DNA of 64,000 nucleotides from Labyrinthula sp. Ha (GCA_015227615.1 JAALGZ010000045.1:62001-126000); one strand, 5' to 3'; positions 37,175 to 49,649 are shown, counted from the stretch's first letter. The notes: generated by a model from the sequence alone, not told the origin. Numbers and translations are program-made.

Positions 37175-38380
37175 TCAGTAAGAAAAGTCTTCTTCCTCTT
37201 GCGTCAACGCGGGCATATCCCACGGCAATATTTTATTTTGTAAAGGGTTTACGCAAACAGTCGGTTGGCGACCTAGTAGCATGTTACGTCCATATTTAAC
37301 ATAATGTTGAACTACGTCTTTGAACAAGTTAAAATACTCTAGGGTTTGTGGTGGTTTCCCTGCGGAAACACGATCCCAATCACTTTTCACTTGCTTAAAC
37401 CAGTCCATATTCTTAAGTTCTCTAACAGTCTTACGATCTTTAGGAGAAGCTTTTAAGAAGGATCTTGTAAATGATCTCATTTCCTTTTCTTCTGGATCGC
37501 CCTTTGGATAATTGCTACTAAACCTAAACATTCGAGAATAAGCTAAATTTTCGCCCGTCTTGCTTGAATCGCGCCTCACTTTATCTAGAACTTCATTTGC
37601 TGAAAAATATGATCGACTAGTTATTTGTTCCATAATCGTAACCCAAACGGAATAGCTATCAATTCTATGATCAAAACTTTGATTATGTAGAATTTCTGGG
37701 GCTGCATAAGAATATGTTCCTAACATTTCATTTCCTTTAATTTCAGTTCCACATTTAATAGAGATACCAAAATCAGCAAGTTTTGGAACTCCATATATAT
37801 TAACCAGTATATTTGATGGTTTCACATCAGCATGAATATAACCTTCTTCATGAACGTAGCTAAGCGCATCTAAAATAGGATAGATCAAATGCTTAACCAT
37901 CTTAAAAGGGAACTTCCACTTGTCCTGAATTCTATCAAAAGGAAGATCAGCATAGCGTCGAATGTTAGATAAAGAAACAGGACAAAACTCGAAGTAAAGA
38001 TATGTATAAAGACCTCTGTTTACATGACCAAGGAAACCTACCACATATTTATGTGATTGGAACTTTTCAAGCAGGAAAATTTCTTGTTTCATATCGGACG
38101 GCTCGATTCGATTGCATTTTCCTGTTAGTTTATCTCTGAACCACCAGTACTTTGAAGTTTTTAAACGCTTGACAGCGAGATGTTCGTGCCAATTTAAAAA
38201 TCTTCTGTCATACCAAAACACTTTTCCAAACGAACCACTTCCTAGTACTGTGTAGTCTCTTAGACTATAAACTTGAGGCACGACTTCGCCCTGTTTTGTT
38301 CTAACTCTGTGATAATTCATAATGCTTGGAACATTAATCTTATCTAGCCTTAGGGCAGAGTAAATGAATGGCATCTTCAT
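37175..38380 (-). CDS. Serine/threonine-type protein kinase, intact and intronless
   Basis: 401 residues, ATG at 38380, TGA at 37175. It has a complete kinase fold: Gly-rich loop GSGSFGKV (residues 47-54), catalytic Lys in AVKRL (71), a KQEIFLLEKF C-helix Glu (100), a hinge near YFEFCPVSL (129-137), catalytic loop HADVKPSN (183-190), DFG (203-205), a GTYSYAAPEI activation segment (221-230), and the F-helix Asp in DSYSVWV (241). The HRD Arg is replaced by Ala (HAD), so it is a non-RD kinase, unlikely to depend on activation-loop phosphorylation in the usual way. The first 40 residues and the last 80 have no known domain. The KPSN catalytic loop favours Ser/Thr specificity. It lies head-to-head with a LINE whose 5' end is about 200 bp away. 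I cannot assign a subfamily. Confidence 0.9.
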   Translation of the reverse strand: MKMPFIYSALRLDKINVPSIMNYHRVRTKQGEVVPQVYSLRDYTVLGSGSFGKVFWYDRRFLNWHEHLAVKRLKTSKYWWFRDKLTGKCNRIEPSDMKQEIFLLEKFQSHKYVVGFLGHVNRGLYTYLYFEFCPVSLSNIRRYADLPFDRIQDKWKFPFKMVKHLIYPILDALSYVHEEGYIHADVKPSNILVNIYGVPKLADFGISIKCGTEIKGNEMLGTYSYAAPEILHNQSFDHRIDSYSVWVTIMEQITSRSYFSANEVLDKVRRDSSKTGENLAYSRMFRFSSNYPKGDPEEKEMRSFTRSFLKASPKDRKTVRELKNMDWFKQVKSDWDRVSAGKPPQTLEYFNLFKDVVQHYVKYGRNMLLGRQPTVCVNPLQNKILPWDMPALTQEEEDFSY

Positions 38381-41300
38381 TATTCTCTTTAGGTTAAAAT
38401 TATGTTGATTATTACTTGCTCTATTCGGTCAGAATTAGAGTCAGAAATGATGTCTATGATGATTATTAATGAATTAATCTTATAATGACGTCATTATCTA
38501 AATGATTGAGGAATGGTTTGCACAAAAAAAAAGATGTAAATCGAGACAGTTTAGTATTAAAGTTTTAAGAATACCAATTAGGCGTGTTTAACGAGAGAGT
38601 ATTAACAAGAGCTAAATTTTTGGGAAACGGAAAATTTGGAAACAAAGAAACCGTTATGAGTACCGGCAACACTCAGGCAGTCGAAAGACAGTCACCAGTC
38701 AATGAAGCGCAAGATTCCAGAACAATTTCAATTGTTTCTGTGAATGTTGACCGTCTCACCTCCTACAAGCTCAGGTCTCTCGAGGAATATGCCCTAACTG
38801 CCGATACAAACGTCCTTGCAATACAGGAAGTTGGTAGTAAAGGAGCGGAATACCTTGAAAGAGCGAGCTTCTCTAGACTAAACTGGTTTAAAACAGATAT
38901 CTCTAAGAATAAAGACACAGAAAAGGAGAAAAACAATATTTTAGCAACATATTTTAACAGAAACATGGATAAAGAAGCAGAAAAAGTATTTGATGAGGAT
39001 AGAATTTTAGGTGTTAAAACTAAACTTGTCTCTAGAAGCTACTACATCATCAATATCTATGCACCACACACGGGAAAAACAGCGAAAGAATACAACCAGT
39101 TTCTAACAAGAATCCAGTAAGCGATCTCACTAAAAAGAAAAAAAGACCTCATGCTAATCTTAGGTGAGTGGAACGCACAAGTACTACACAACGAAGTGAG
39201 CAACAACGGAAAATATGGATACACGACAAGAACGAACAGGAACGGCAAAATACTTCGGGACTTTTTGAAAAAGTACAATCTGGCCATCGTCAACTCATAC
39301 TTCGCAACTGGTGCAAAGAATACAAATAGTCATGTAACATACTATTCAAAGCACAAGAATAATCAGAAACGTTCAGAAATAGATTTCATCATAACGTGTA
39401 AAGGCAGCATCCCACTATTCCGGAAAATCCGGATAAAAAGAAAGTTAGGAGAAGAAATCCACAATAGAACAGAGTTTGATCATCAACCAGTTGAAACACT
39501 AGTTTCACAAAAGTTCAGGAAATACTCCAACAAAAACCCAAGGATGCATTGGAACTACAAAGAATTCTTCAAAATCGATGCAAATCGTTGGAAGCTAAAC
39601 GAAGAAATACGACAAGGCTTTGAGGAAGAACTAGCCAAACTCCCACCACCCAACAACACCGAAAGGCAACAAAGACTAAACTTTCAAACATTCAAGTCAA
39701 CAATAAAGAAAGCTGTTGATAACTGCATACCACTGGTAGCCCACGAAAAGCTCTACAGAACATCTTCAGATAGAACAGATACCTTGTTTGAAATAAGAAG
39801 AAGATTATGGAAAATTCTAACTGAAAATGAATCTAAAATACTAAAGAAAATAATAAGAAAAAGTACCCTGAGCGACTACAAAACCTGGTTAGACCTTCAA
39901 GTAAGAAGAATAGATACAGCTATGGCAAAGAATGATATTCACGAAGCTTTTAAACAAGCAGAAAGGATAGTAGGGAAAAAGCGAAAACCTCAACGCACCA
40001 TTACCATGGAAGATGGAAAATACCTAAACGATAAAAAACGAGCAAAAGTATTCCAAGAATATCTTGAACTCACTTAAAGAAACAGAGAAGAAATTGTCAC
40101 AGATACTGAACTGGATATTCCTGAAGCAAAAACCGAAGATATCAACGTATCTCCTCCGACTTTAGAAGAACTTGAAGAGACAACGAAAACGCTAAAGAAC
40201 TATAAAGTGCCTGGACCTGATGGAGTTACAAACGAAATCCTAAAGAATAACAAAATGACACTAAAATACTTGCAACAACTTGCAGAAGAACTATTTTTAG
40301 ATCCAAGTGGCCTGAACAAAGATGAACTCATTTCTCTTTCTACTGGAAACATCATATTCTTATACAAAAAAGGAAATCATCAGCTTCCTTCCAACTATAG
40401 GCCAATATCCTTGCTTAACACTTCTTCTAAACTAATCACTAAAATAATAAACAACATACTAAAGAATACCCTGGAAAGAACAGTAGGAAACTACCAGGCT
40501 GGGTTTCGAGAAAATACAGGAACTAGACAAAAAATTCAACTTCTCTTGAACCGCTGTAAACTCAGCCAGATGGAGAACTCGAAAACACTTTGTCTTTTCA
40601 TAGACTTCAAAAAAACTTATGACTCCTGTAAACATCCCTTCCTTGAGCTTAGTTTAAAAGAGAGAAAAGTTCCTACTAACTTTGTCAATATAATTATTTA
40701 CCTATATAAATATGCTGCAGTTCAAGTGAAGATAGGTAAACACATAAGTGACAGAGTAGAAATAAACAAAGGCGTGTTGCAAGGTGATTCACTAAGCCCC
40801 ACGTTATTTGTACTTGCTCTGGAATCTCTGCTTCGAAGGATAATAAAGAAAATAAACTTGAGCTTTCCAGAAGCAGAATTCTCTTTTAAAAATATTCTTG
40901 GATTTGCCGACGACCTTTGTATCTTAAGCAGAGATAGAAACATCTTAAAACACTTCATTCAATATACAGAAGAGCTCTCAAAATTGTCTGGCCTAAAGAT
41001 AAATACACAGAAGACTCAACTCATGGGAATAGTCAGGAGAAGGAAGCTCAAAGATAAGCTTTCGGACACTGCAATTCAACAGCTGGTCAATAAATACACC
41101 CGTACCTCTAGTTCCAGAAACTTACCGTCAAAGGATGCCCTTGTAGGATATAAAGCACAGTGTCTTGGAGCGGGAACCGTGTTAGTTCGAAGTAGAAAGT
41201 GCACTACAGCAGTTGCTGTAGCTGAACAAAACTTCCTTTATAATAACATCCCAATAGAAGAAGAACTGGAAACCAACCTTGGAAGCATCAAAGGAGTAAA

Positions 41301-42249
41301 AACCTTTAGATACCTTGGAGTGGATGTAACAGCAACAGCTGACACCCACGTTAACCCATTTGCTAGAATACGCGCTGCACAGGAAACCCTCCATAAACTG
41401 CAACCGATACTGAGGAATAATATGCTGGCTGTCAGAAGGAAGAAGAACATAGTGAAAGCACTTGTCGTCTCAAAAATCCAATATGGCAGCGAGTTTTGGA
41501 ACCTGGAAAACAAAGATGCATCCAAAGCCATGAACAAACTATCCAGAGATGTAAAACGCACCCTCCTCCAACCTAATCCAAAACAACCACTTGAACACAT
41601 AAAAAAATCTAACATTTTCAAAGCTGGTGACATAAACATTCTCGAAATAATAAAAGAAAAGTAAAACAGTTGGCTAGAAGCGTGCCCAGCTGCAGAAACG
41701 GATATAGAACTGGTGGAATGCTCAAGGAAACTTGAAGCACACCTCTTCCCACAGAATCCTATCACAGCTGAAAACCTGAGGTCGCCTCTGGAACACTTTG
41801 ACGCAACACTGGAACAATATGAAGCCTGCCCTCTCCTTCACCCGCCACCACCCGGAGAGAGCGAACCATCACCGCAACAATTATCCTCCCAAACTAAAAT
41901 CACGAACCCAATATCTCCATCCACAATTATGAATGACTAAAAAGAGAAAAATCTACTTCAACAATACAGGAACATAGCTCAAGACACTTTAGTTCATCAC
42001 TTGATAAAACTCCCATGTGCATTTAAGATAACTTCGACCCTCGGTTGCTTCTTGGATGGATAACTGGAGCAGGCTCAACTGGATCTCTTATTAAACCATG
42101 ATTCTCTTGTAAAACAGAGCGATGAGAGGCAGCAGAAGTAAAAAACTGGTGCAGGACATCTCGATATGATCAATGAACGAACTTGAAACAATTTGTTTGA
42201 TATCAGGAACTCTGGATAGAACACACGACGTTATCTCAATCTCCTTCAT

Positions 42250-42560
42250 GATTTCTTGCGTGATTTGTTATTTTTGATTTGGATTGGATACAATTTTGGG
42301 AAATCGATAATTTGGGAAATCGATACCTAGGAAGATCATATACGATAAATGAGTACATCGGGAAAACTATCGTGATCACACCAACAGCGTGCCGAGGTCT
42401 CGAAACCAAATAATATAAGGATTTTAGCGTGATTTGCAAATAGTGATTTAGACTTACACAAATCACGGGAAAACACTACTCCCGTAAGATCAAACGAGAT
42501 TAGTGAGTAAAACGGGAAAACTATCGAGATCATACCAGTAGTCCCGAATTCGCGACAACC
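42250..42560 (+). repeat. Direct duplication in the LINE 3' UTR
   Basis: Two diverged copies about 170 bp apart share GCGTGATTTG, then GGGAAAACTATCG and GATCA(C)ACC/ATACC blocks. They lie between the stop and the tail of the 38.6-42.7 kb LINE. Confidence 0.6.
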
Positions 42561-42682
42561 AGTTTAGTCTAGTGACAGTAGGAGCACGGGACGGGAAGCT
42601 TCCCTAGTGAGCGGCGGACCGGCATCGGACCCTAAGATAAACGCATAGGCGAATTTGCAGATGTAGTACCTTACTCCCACCT

Positions 42683-42709
42683 TTAACTATTAACTATTAA
42701 CTAACTAAC
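42683..42709 (+). repeat. LINE 3' tail of 7-bp repeats
   Basis: Short tandem TTAACTA units instead of poly(A). The related fragment also ends with such units at about 57440-57461. Confidence 0.8.
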
Positions 42710-45514
42710 AAGAGCTACACGAAAGCCGATCTCTCGTTATATCACAATACAAATATTTTTTAAGCATCTTTCTCGACAAGCTTTTGCTATCTCTATAAAT
42801 ACACCCATGTCGCGGAAATTTTTTCTTGAAGAAACCAAACTACGAAACTCCTTGACATGAGATTATGGCTAGATTTGATTTAATTGTTGACTTACCAAAA
42901 AATATATTTTCTCATATTTTTCTTTTTGTTTCATTCTGATAATTTCCGAGTCATTTTGATTTATGATTTACAACCAATTAAGTATCAATGACAAATTGGG
43001 CAAAATGGCGAGCATCAATTGACTCATTGATTAGCTTGACCAGTTATAAGTTTTGATATGCTATTTTTTCCATCATCTCTTAATGCAATTACATATCAAT
43101 TTCCTTAATAAACCCTTTATTCGTTAGGACCAAACCAGGATCCCTTATACTCCAAGCAAGTTTCGCTACATCTATACTACACGGGCTCCTTTACAAAGTT
43201 TCTGTATGGGCAAAAATACTGATTCCATCATTTTCGGCAAAGCCTACTACAAAAGCAAAAGACTTAAGAGATCATACAAAATTAAGGACTACGCGTAAAG
43301 TAACGTAGCTATCAAATGTAACAGCTTTTCATTTCCCAGTACAGTTGTTTCATTTTGAAGTGATTTTGAATAAAGAATTAGCAACAAATAGTAGTACTTT
43401 TAGAACAGTGAGGCGAATGATGACTTCTTACAATACAATACCTCTAACTACCCCCACAAAAACTCACTTCAATAAGAGTTATTTTTATATTCAAAAATAA
43501 CGAGACAAATTCTTTTACCATAGAAGTAGATGATTAGCATAAACTAAACTTAAATTCCTTAAAACAAAACATTTCTGGGGGAAACTGCGAAAATTTGCAT
43601 AATCTTCATATAAATGCTTGTAGCTCCGCTTAAGCTTTGCATTCCTGAATCTGAAAAAAATGATTCGAGCTGTATTTCTATTTTTTAAATGCTAGTAGGA
43701 CATAATAGAATTCTATAGTATGTAATGTATGACTCATGACACTTCTCTAACTCAAAAATTACATCAAAAGCTTAAGCATTAACTCTTGGTTAAGTAAAGA
43801 TATTTCTTAGTACCAAGTATTTTGTTATTGTATATCTAATGAAAGGATTGCGCACTCCAAACAATCGGTTCTGACGCCCCTTAGCCTACCCTTATACTTA
43901 GCATATTTTACTAAGATAGAAGTTTGTATCTCTGTATTTATTAAATACTAGAGGTTTCCAAGTGGTATTTTTGTTTTCTGGTGGCTCACAGAATTTTTTC
44001 TTTAGGTGTTTTTGTAATTTATGAGACTTTTTATCAAAGTATATATAAAAAGAGTTCTTAAATGTTTAATATTTCAGCTCTGGAAGCAACTTTCTTGCTC
44101 AAATTTTTTCAGATAAATATTTATTCTTGGTAAACTGCTTAATTAATACCTTGCTCATTTTGTACGTTTTCATTTTAGCTATACAAATAAAGCATAGGTT
44201 TGAAAGCTATTTTAAATATTATTTTATCTACATACGAAGATATATGATTGGAGTCAGCTAACTTTATGTACAGAGCCAAGTGTCATCAAACTACGTCACA
44301 TATATTATATATTTGCCAGAAAACAATGAAAAATCATCTAACACTACTTCTATAAACTCTAAGTTTCGACTCTTGTGTTGATGTTATTCGAGATAGTGAA
44401 CACTGTTACTTTATAATTTCTATTATTACTATTTTCTGAAAACTTTATTAACGATATTAGCAAGAATACACTATATTGACATTATATTCAACAACATATT
44501 TGGTACTATTCCACAAAACTCCAAATATATTTTAAGCTATATTTAATATTATTTAACATAAGAACTTAAAGTATAAAATTAGTATAAATCTTAAAAACCG
44601 TGACTACTAAAAATATAGCGGTAGCACTTTCTGGTTCTTGTCAAATAACATTCCCAAAATACAATACTATCACGCATAATGCGTTTCACATTAAAAAACT
44701 ATCCAAACAAATATTTTTTTCAAATTAATTATTAGAGATAAGTTCTTTCAGCCATAGAAAGGTTAATTCTAAGGTTTCCTTTCACAAAGTTTGCAGATCT
44801 CTAAAAATATACATTCAAACGTGAAATCACGAACAACCACTATAAAGATGATTTTATCAATTCAGACACTAGAGATTCACCATATCAGACTTTTCAAATA
44901 TTTTCTATTTTTATTCCTTTTAACTTTCAGTGAACTAAATTTCTCTCAGAAAAGTCAAATGTTGAAGTTATACATATCTAAACATTCATTTTCCCTCAGT
45001 TTTGCTATAATTCCCTAAATTTTTGTAATAGCCACATATATCGACTAATAAATATGGTTATAAATGTTCTCTTCTATCTTTGAAATTTTTACTGTGTTAA
45101 TGAAATGTTCAAAATGAATTAAGAATCTATTCTTGTTAAGTTCGATCTATGTAGCAACTCAACAAATATTTGTTTAGAGCGTAATCATGCCTCAACAAAT
45201 AATAGGACGTATGAAGTTGCGATTGGAAACTAGTTTGTTTTAGAATTGAGCTATTCTGTACAAGCTTCATAACAACTTATCTATTTTCAAGAAAACAGCA
45301 AATCTGCAAAGAATACTATTAAATCAGAGGAACCCATGAATGGGTGGAACAAACAACAAAACACTATCAAAAAGGACTGTGACGTCAATATATGGTAGGA
45401 TTGTAATTTTTCCGGTTTTCTTTTAACAGAATGCAAGAACTCTCTTATTAATCACAGTAATTGTAATTTGAATTTATGTAGTTTTGCTTGAAGCTCAACA
45501 ATGAAACATTGAAA
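42710..45514. other. AT-rich gene-free stretch
   Basis: No supportable gene. A small open frame near 44791-45018 is Ser/Phe/Ile/Lys-rich with no other sign of coding. Confidence 0.45.
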
Positions 45515-45694
45515 AGGGATCTGCTTATTGAAAAGTATGAAATGATTCAAGCCAAGAAACTTGAAGCAATTTTTTAATATGCGGAAGAGATCTCACAGTT
45601 GCATGGTATGAAGTATATACACAGAAACTGTACCAATGAGAATTGTCAGAAGAGCAGCAGTTACTGATGACATTTTGGACACTGGAGTTTAATA

Positions 45695-45703
45695 GTTGAG
45701 CAG
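45695..45703 (+). repeat. Left target-site duplication of the TIR element
   Basis: GTTGAGCAG, identical to 56038-56046. Confidence 0.8.
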
Positions 45704-45780
45704 GGGCTCGGATTTTTTGACTCCGGAGTCAGATACTCCTCGCGATCTCATTGGTCAGATCGATTTCCCAAATTTTTTTT
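45704..45780 (+). repeat. Left terminal inverted repeat
   Basis: Matches the reverse complement of about 55955-56037. 45711-45739 is identical to the reverse complement of 56002-56030. The core is itself a 12-bp palindrome. Confidence 0.8.
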
Positions 45781-45844
45781 CATCATACTTCATCTGAATA
45801 ATTGATGCGCAGAACAATAATTTCCAATACTTAGACAAAAAAGA

Positions 45845-46041
45845 GGGGGGGGGGGGGCTGGGAATAAAGTTAAGTATAGTAGAAGATAAAAAATAAATAT
45901 TAATAGTTAAGGAACAATAAAATTTGCACTTTCCTGACACTAGCGTAGCGGGGTGCCTTTCATGCTCCCCGCGCCTTTAAAAATGGCCCCCATGACTCGG
46001 CCCTCCCTCCCCACTCGGCCCTCCCTCCCCACTCGGCCCTC
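45845..46041. repeat. G-run and GC-rich 18-bp repeats
   Basis: Thirteen consecutive G at 45845-45857, and about two and a half copies of an 18-bp unit (CTCGGCCCTCCCTCCCCA) at 45996-46041. They stand out strongly in an AT-rich setting and lie inside the TIR element. Confidence 0.85.
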
Positions 46042-46189
46042 GATGAAGATGAGGATTGATTTAAATCTTTTTCCATAGGTTGAATACAGAACCTTGAAAA
46101 TATATCTGAACTTTTATAAATATATCTGTGAACTGACACAATTAGAAGTTTAAGACAAATGATTTTGAAAACTGAAATTAAGAAGATTT

Positions 46190-46400
46190 AAATTTTTGTT
46201 AAAATTAAAATTTAAAACTTAAGTGGGTTGATACTTTAATCTAGGTGCAGTTTTTCTAAAACTTTCACCCCTTTTTTTTCGTTTCCCTTTTCATAATTTT
46301 TTTTTGTTAAAATTAAAATTTAAAACTTAAGTGGGTTGATACTTTAATCTAGGTATAATTTTTTTTAACTTTTATCCCTTTTCTTTTTGGTTTTCTTTTT
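46190..46400 (+). repeat. 118-bp tandem duplication inside the TIR element
   Basis: TTAAAATTAAAATTTAAAAC followed by TTAAGTGGGTTGATAC occurs at about 46199 and again at about 46317, with similar T-rich ends. Confidence 0.85.
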
Positions 46401-46622
46401 TTAATTTTTTTTAACTTCCATCCTGATTTATTTTCATATATTTTTTATTTAAAAGTTCCATCCTGTTTCATTTTGAAATATTTTTTATCTAAAACCTGCA
46501 TCCTGTTTCTTTTTGAAATATTTTTTATCTAAAACTTTCATCGTGTTTCATTTTGAAATATTTTTTATCTAAAACTTCCATCCTGTTTCATTTTGAAATA
46601 TTTTTTATCTAAAACTTCCATC
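46401..46622 (+). repeat. 40-bp tandem array, target of the LTR element
   Basis: Units of exactly 40 bp with core ACTTCCATCCTGTTTCATTT, starting at 46401, 46441, 46481, 46521, 46561 and 46601. The last unit is cut at 46622 by the LTR element and continues after 55902. Confidence 0.9.
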
Positions 46623-47176
46623 TATAACAGTGAGATACTTCTTATCTAGCTTACTGCTATTCTTTTGCTTAAAAATATTCTATTATTATTATTATAATTT
46701 ATATTTATATTATTATGAAATATTAATATTTTATATCATATATTATTATAGTGTCTATTATAGGTAGTTAGAGAATAGTCAATATGGCAATACTGTAGTT
46801 TCAGATAACACATAAAATATACAAAATATACAGATTTAATACAGTACAGAGTTGTTATCGACTGTACACGAACTAAGACACCCCAGGAAAATTAGCACTG
46901 CAAGATATAACTTTTATAAACCATATTTTGTGGTCTAAACAACAGAAAACCTTATCACTGAGAAATTAGCTATTTTAGACACCCCCATTTATTTTTAGGG
47001 TATACTGAAACTGCGAGAATAGAAAGCTATCTTTTGAGCATATTTCTCTATATTATACACTTATATTACTTTATACGATATTTTTACATTATTTCTAAAG
47101 TTTCTCACTTATATTTTTACAACTTCTACCTAGGTTATTCCAACACTTACTCAATCTTTGATAAAGTGAGGTTAAA
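46623..47176 (+). repeat. 5' LTR, 554 bp
   Basis: Over 99% identical to 55348-55901. Confidence 0.95.
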
Positions 47177-47189
47177 TTGATATCAATTT
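47174..47189 (+). other. Palindrome across the LTR/primer-binding junction
   Basis: AAATTGATATCAATTT, a perfect 16-bp palindrome overlapping the last three LTR bases. No TGG start of a tRNA-type primer site follows the LTR. Confidence 0.7.
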
Positions 47190-47230
47190 TCAAAGTGATT
47201 AGCGCTAAAAACAAAAATAAGAGAGTTAAG

Positions 47231-49500
47231 ATGTCAAGTGAGAATCCTAAAATAACTACTAGGAGCTCTAGAAAGACTCTAATGGACCAAGTTAGAGTTT
47301 TGGAAGAGATGATGGAAACGAATCGGAATAGCATGCCAGCCGAACTTTCCACCAATGTTAATACTTTATTGCAAGTACAGAAGCAGACGCTAGAAACTGC
47401 TTTAGAAACAGGAGTCTATGACTCGGCTATTGTAAAAACGGTAACTCAAGGAGAAGATCAGTCGGAAAATAATGAAGATCAAGATGCTACTACACCACAG
47501 CAGGTGAATACAGAACAAGAGCATGATCAACATCCGGTGATAACAACACCAACAGTTAAGAGAAATATATTTGAAAATAGTTCTGAGGACTCTGTAGATA
47601 CCTCAGATACTTCTTCTACTTCTGATAGTGATAGTTCAGAATCTGATGGGAATAAGAAAGGATCTAAAAAGAAGAAGAAGAAGAGGAGACTAAGAAGACT
47701 TAGAAGGAAAGACAGGAGATACGAAGAGACCTATGAGAACAAGCCGTTTCTGAAGTCTCTTATGCCAACTGATATCATAGAATTTTTAAAAGAGTTTGAT
47801 GGATGGGAGCGTAAATTAGCTCATAGATTTAGATTAAAACATGCTGATTTAATGATTTGTATTCATCACAATACTCTTGAACAATTATCTACTATGCAAA
47901 TAAATACTACAAGCGACAGAACTATTAGAAAATACTTGGACTCAATAAGAAAGGAGTACGAGGAAGAGTCAAAAAATACTTTATTTGATAGAATTACTAA
48001 AATCAATTTTAGCCCTGGGATGGGTAGTCTACTTACTTCGGCTCAAAAACATATCTCAAAAGTAGAAGAAGAAATAGGGGGCCTATCTTTAGGTAGAGAC
48101 TCCAAAAAAGACTATGTAAACTTGTTCTTTCAACACTCCCTGCTATTTATATTAAAGCAGACCTTAAGAATATGATTGAAGCAAGATCATTAACTAAATG
48201 GGCTAAATTGAAGACATTTATTTTATCGCAGAGCAAGGTCTTATCTCAGTTCGATTGGAACATGATTGACCTAAGAACTAGGAAACAGACAGAAAAAGGT
48301 CATCCTAGGATATTTATTTCAGGTACGGGGCGTATGAGTAAGATTAAGTCGAATAAATCTTCGACTAGGTCTGAAAACAAGTCTGTAAATACCAGCATGG
48401 GAACCCATGGATCATCTTCAAGATCGAAAGAAGGTGTATCTAGAGGACCCATAACAAAGTATTCTCTGAAGGATGCTCAATCTAGAGTATCTGAGATAAG
48501 AAATGTTAATACTTTTCCAGATTCTTTAAAAGCCCAATTAGTGGATTGTTTAGTTAGAGGTCTCTGCACTAAGTGTAGAGATGACAAACATCCATCTAAT
48601 GGCTGCGACCTTAGTAAAGAGGAAGCAATAAAGAAAAGAGAAGAATACAATAGGAAACACCCAATAAATATTAGCCAGCTGTTGGAGGGTTTTCCTAAAA
48701 TAAATACTGACACAGCGAATACTGTCACGGTTACAAAGAGTCAAAGCAATTCCAACGCTATTAGTAATGACGTTCCTTTAACCGATATTATGGCGAATCT
48801 AAACACTAATAAAAAGTCAACAGCGAATATGATAAGAACTAAGGAATATTTAGAGGACATAGAATATGAAAAAGATTTAATATCAGAGAATCTTACTTAC
48901 TGGATGAATCAATCTGAAACATTTAATAAATATGATGGGGATGAATATTTAGAGAAACAACTTAAAACAGGAATAAAAAATAGAAAATATGAAAGTAAAA
49001 TAAAAAATAGAAAATATGAAAGTCAAATAAAAAATAAAAAATATGAAAACGAAATAAAAAATATAGATAAAGAAAAATTTTATAGTAATGAACATTTAGA
49101 CTCTGATCTAATGGGGAAAGAGATTAAGATGAAAAATACAAAAATATATGAAAGTCATAGTCATAATAAAAAGATGTTAAACAACATTCTAGCAGTAAAT
49201 AGTTCAAGAATAGAAGAGAATACTCTTAATACAACAAAGTCTTATGAAACCTTGAATAAAAATAGCAAAATAGAATATGAAGATCATCAAGGGATCAAGT
49301 GGCGAAACTTCTCTAGAATAAAGAAAAAGTTAAGTACTGCGTGTAAGAGGACTAAGTGTATAAATTCTAACTTTATTAATAGTATAAATACACAGGAGGA
49401 CCTCTCCAATAGTTTTCCTGACCTAGACAGTTATGAGGAATCATGGGAGTTAGGGTATGGAGAAAATACCAAGAGTGACTTCGATGATTTCAACAAAGAA
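47231..49500 (+). mobile_element. gag part of the 46.6-kb element
   Basis: The start is Ser/Asp-rich and phospho-site-like (DTSDTSSTSDSDSSESD), then a run of Lys/Arg, then PTDIIEFLKEFDGW (about 47765), which corresponds to the EDVISFLHSFH position in the 22-kb element. A zinc-knuckle-like CTKCRDDKHPSNGC lies at about 48568-48610. The C-terminal part holds Lys/Tyr-rich repeats of the form IKNRKYES (about 48970-49060). No DSG/DTG protease motif is found in this part. Confidence 0.75.
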
Positions 49501-49649
49501 AAGATAAAAGAAGAGAATGAAATAAAATCTATTTAATATCTCAGTTACAAAACCACTATAATAAAAAACACCTTACGAAAAATCAGTTGGAAGAGCTGAA
49601 ACAGTTGTATTTTAAATATATAGAAGCCTTTGGAATCAGGCAATCGATA

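Larger units (their letters stand above)
38584..42709 (+). mobile_element. APE-type non-LTR retrotransposon (LINE), nearly complete
   Basis: One reading frame carries an apurinic-like endonuclease (likely ATG at 38656; IVSVNVDRL, NVLAIQEVG, LILGEWNAQ, SEIDFIIT, FDHQPVE; 38720-39500), then reverse transcriptase (PGPDGVTNEI, SNYRPISLL, YQAGFR, LCLFIDFKKTYDS, GVLQGDSLSP, LGFADDLCIL; 40210-40960), and a C-terminal tail to 41940. No second, gag-like ORF is seen upstream. The frame is continuous except for three TAA codons, at 39118-39120, 40075-40077 and 41662-41664, with no frameshift in over 1,100 codons. All three could be former CAA Gln codons. For the last, the related fragment at 56.6 kb has CAA at or next to the aligned position. 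The 3' UTR (41941-42682) contains an internal duplication, and the element ends in TTAACTA-type repeats. The 5' edge is uncertain by up to 100 bases. Confidence 0.9.

Noticed and set aside
38584-41940. Reassignment of TAA/TAG to glutamine in the nuclear code, suggested by in-frame stops at Gln positions in the LINEs and SF3A3.
   Set aside because: The kinase and the 58.6-60.6 kb gene use only CAA/CAG for about 12-15 Gln each, have no internal TAA/TAG, and TAA, TAG and TGA all end host genes here. CpA to TpA decay, introns or assembly errors explain the cases better.
44791-45018. 75-codon open frame.
   Set aside because: Composition typical of random AT-rich sequence, with no supporting feature.
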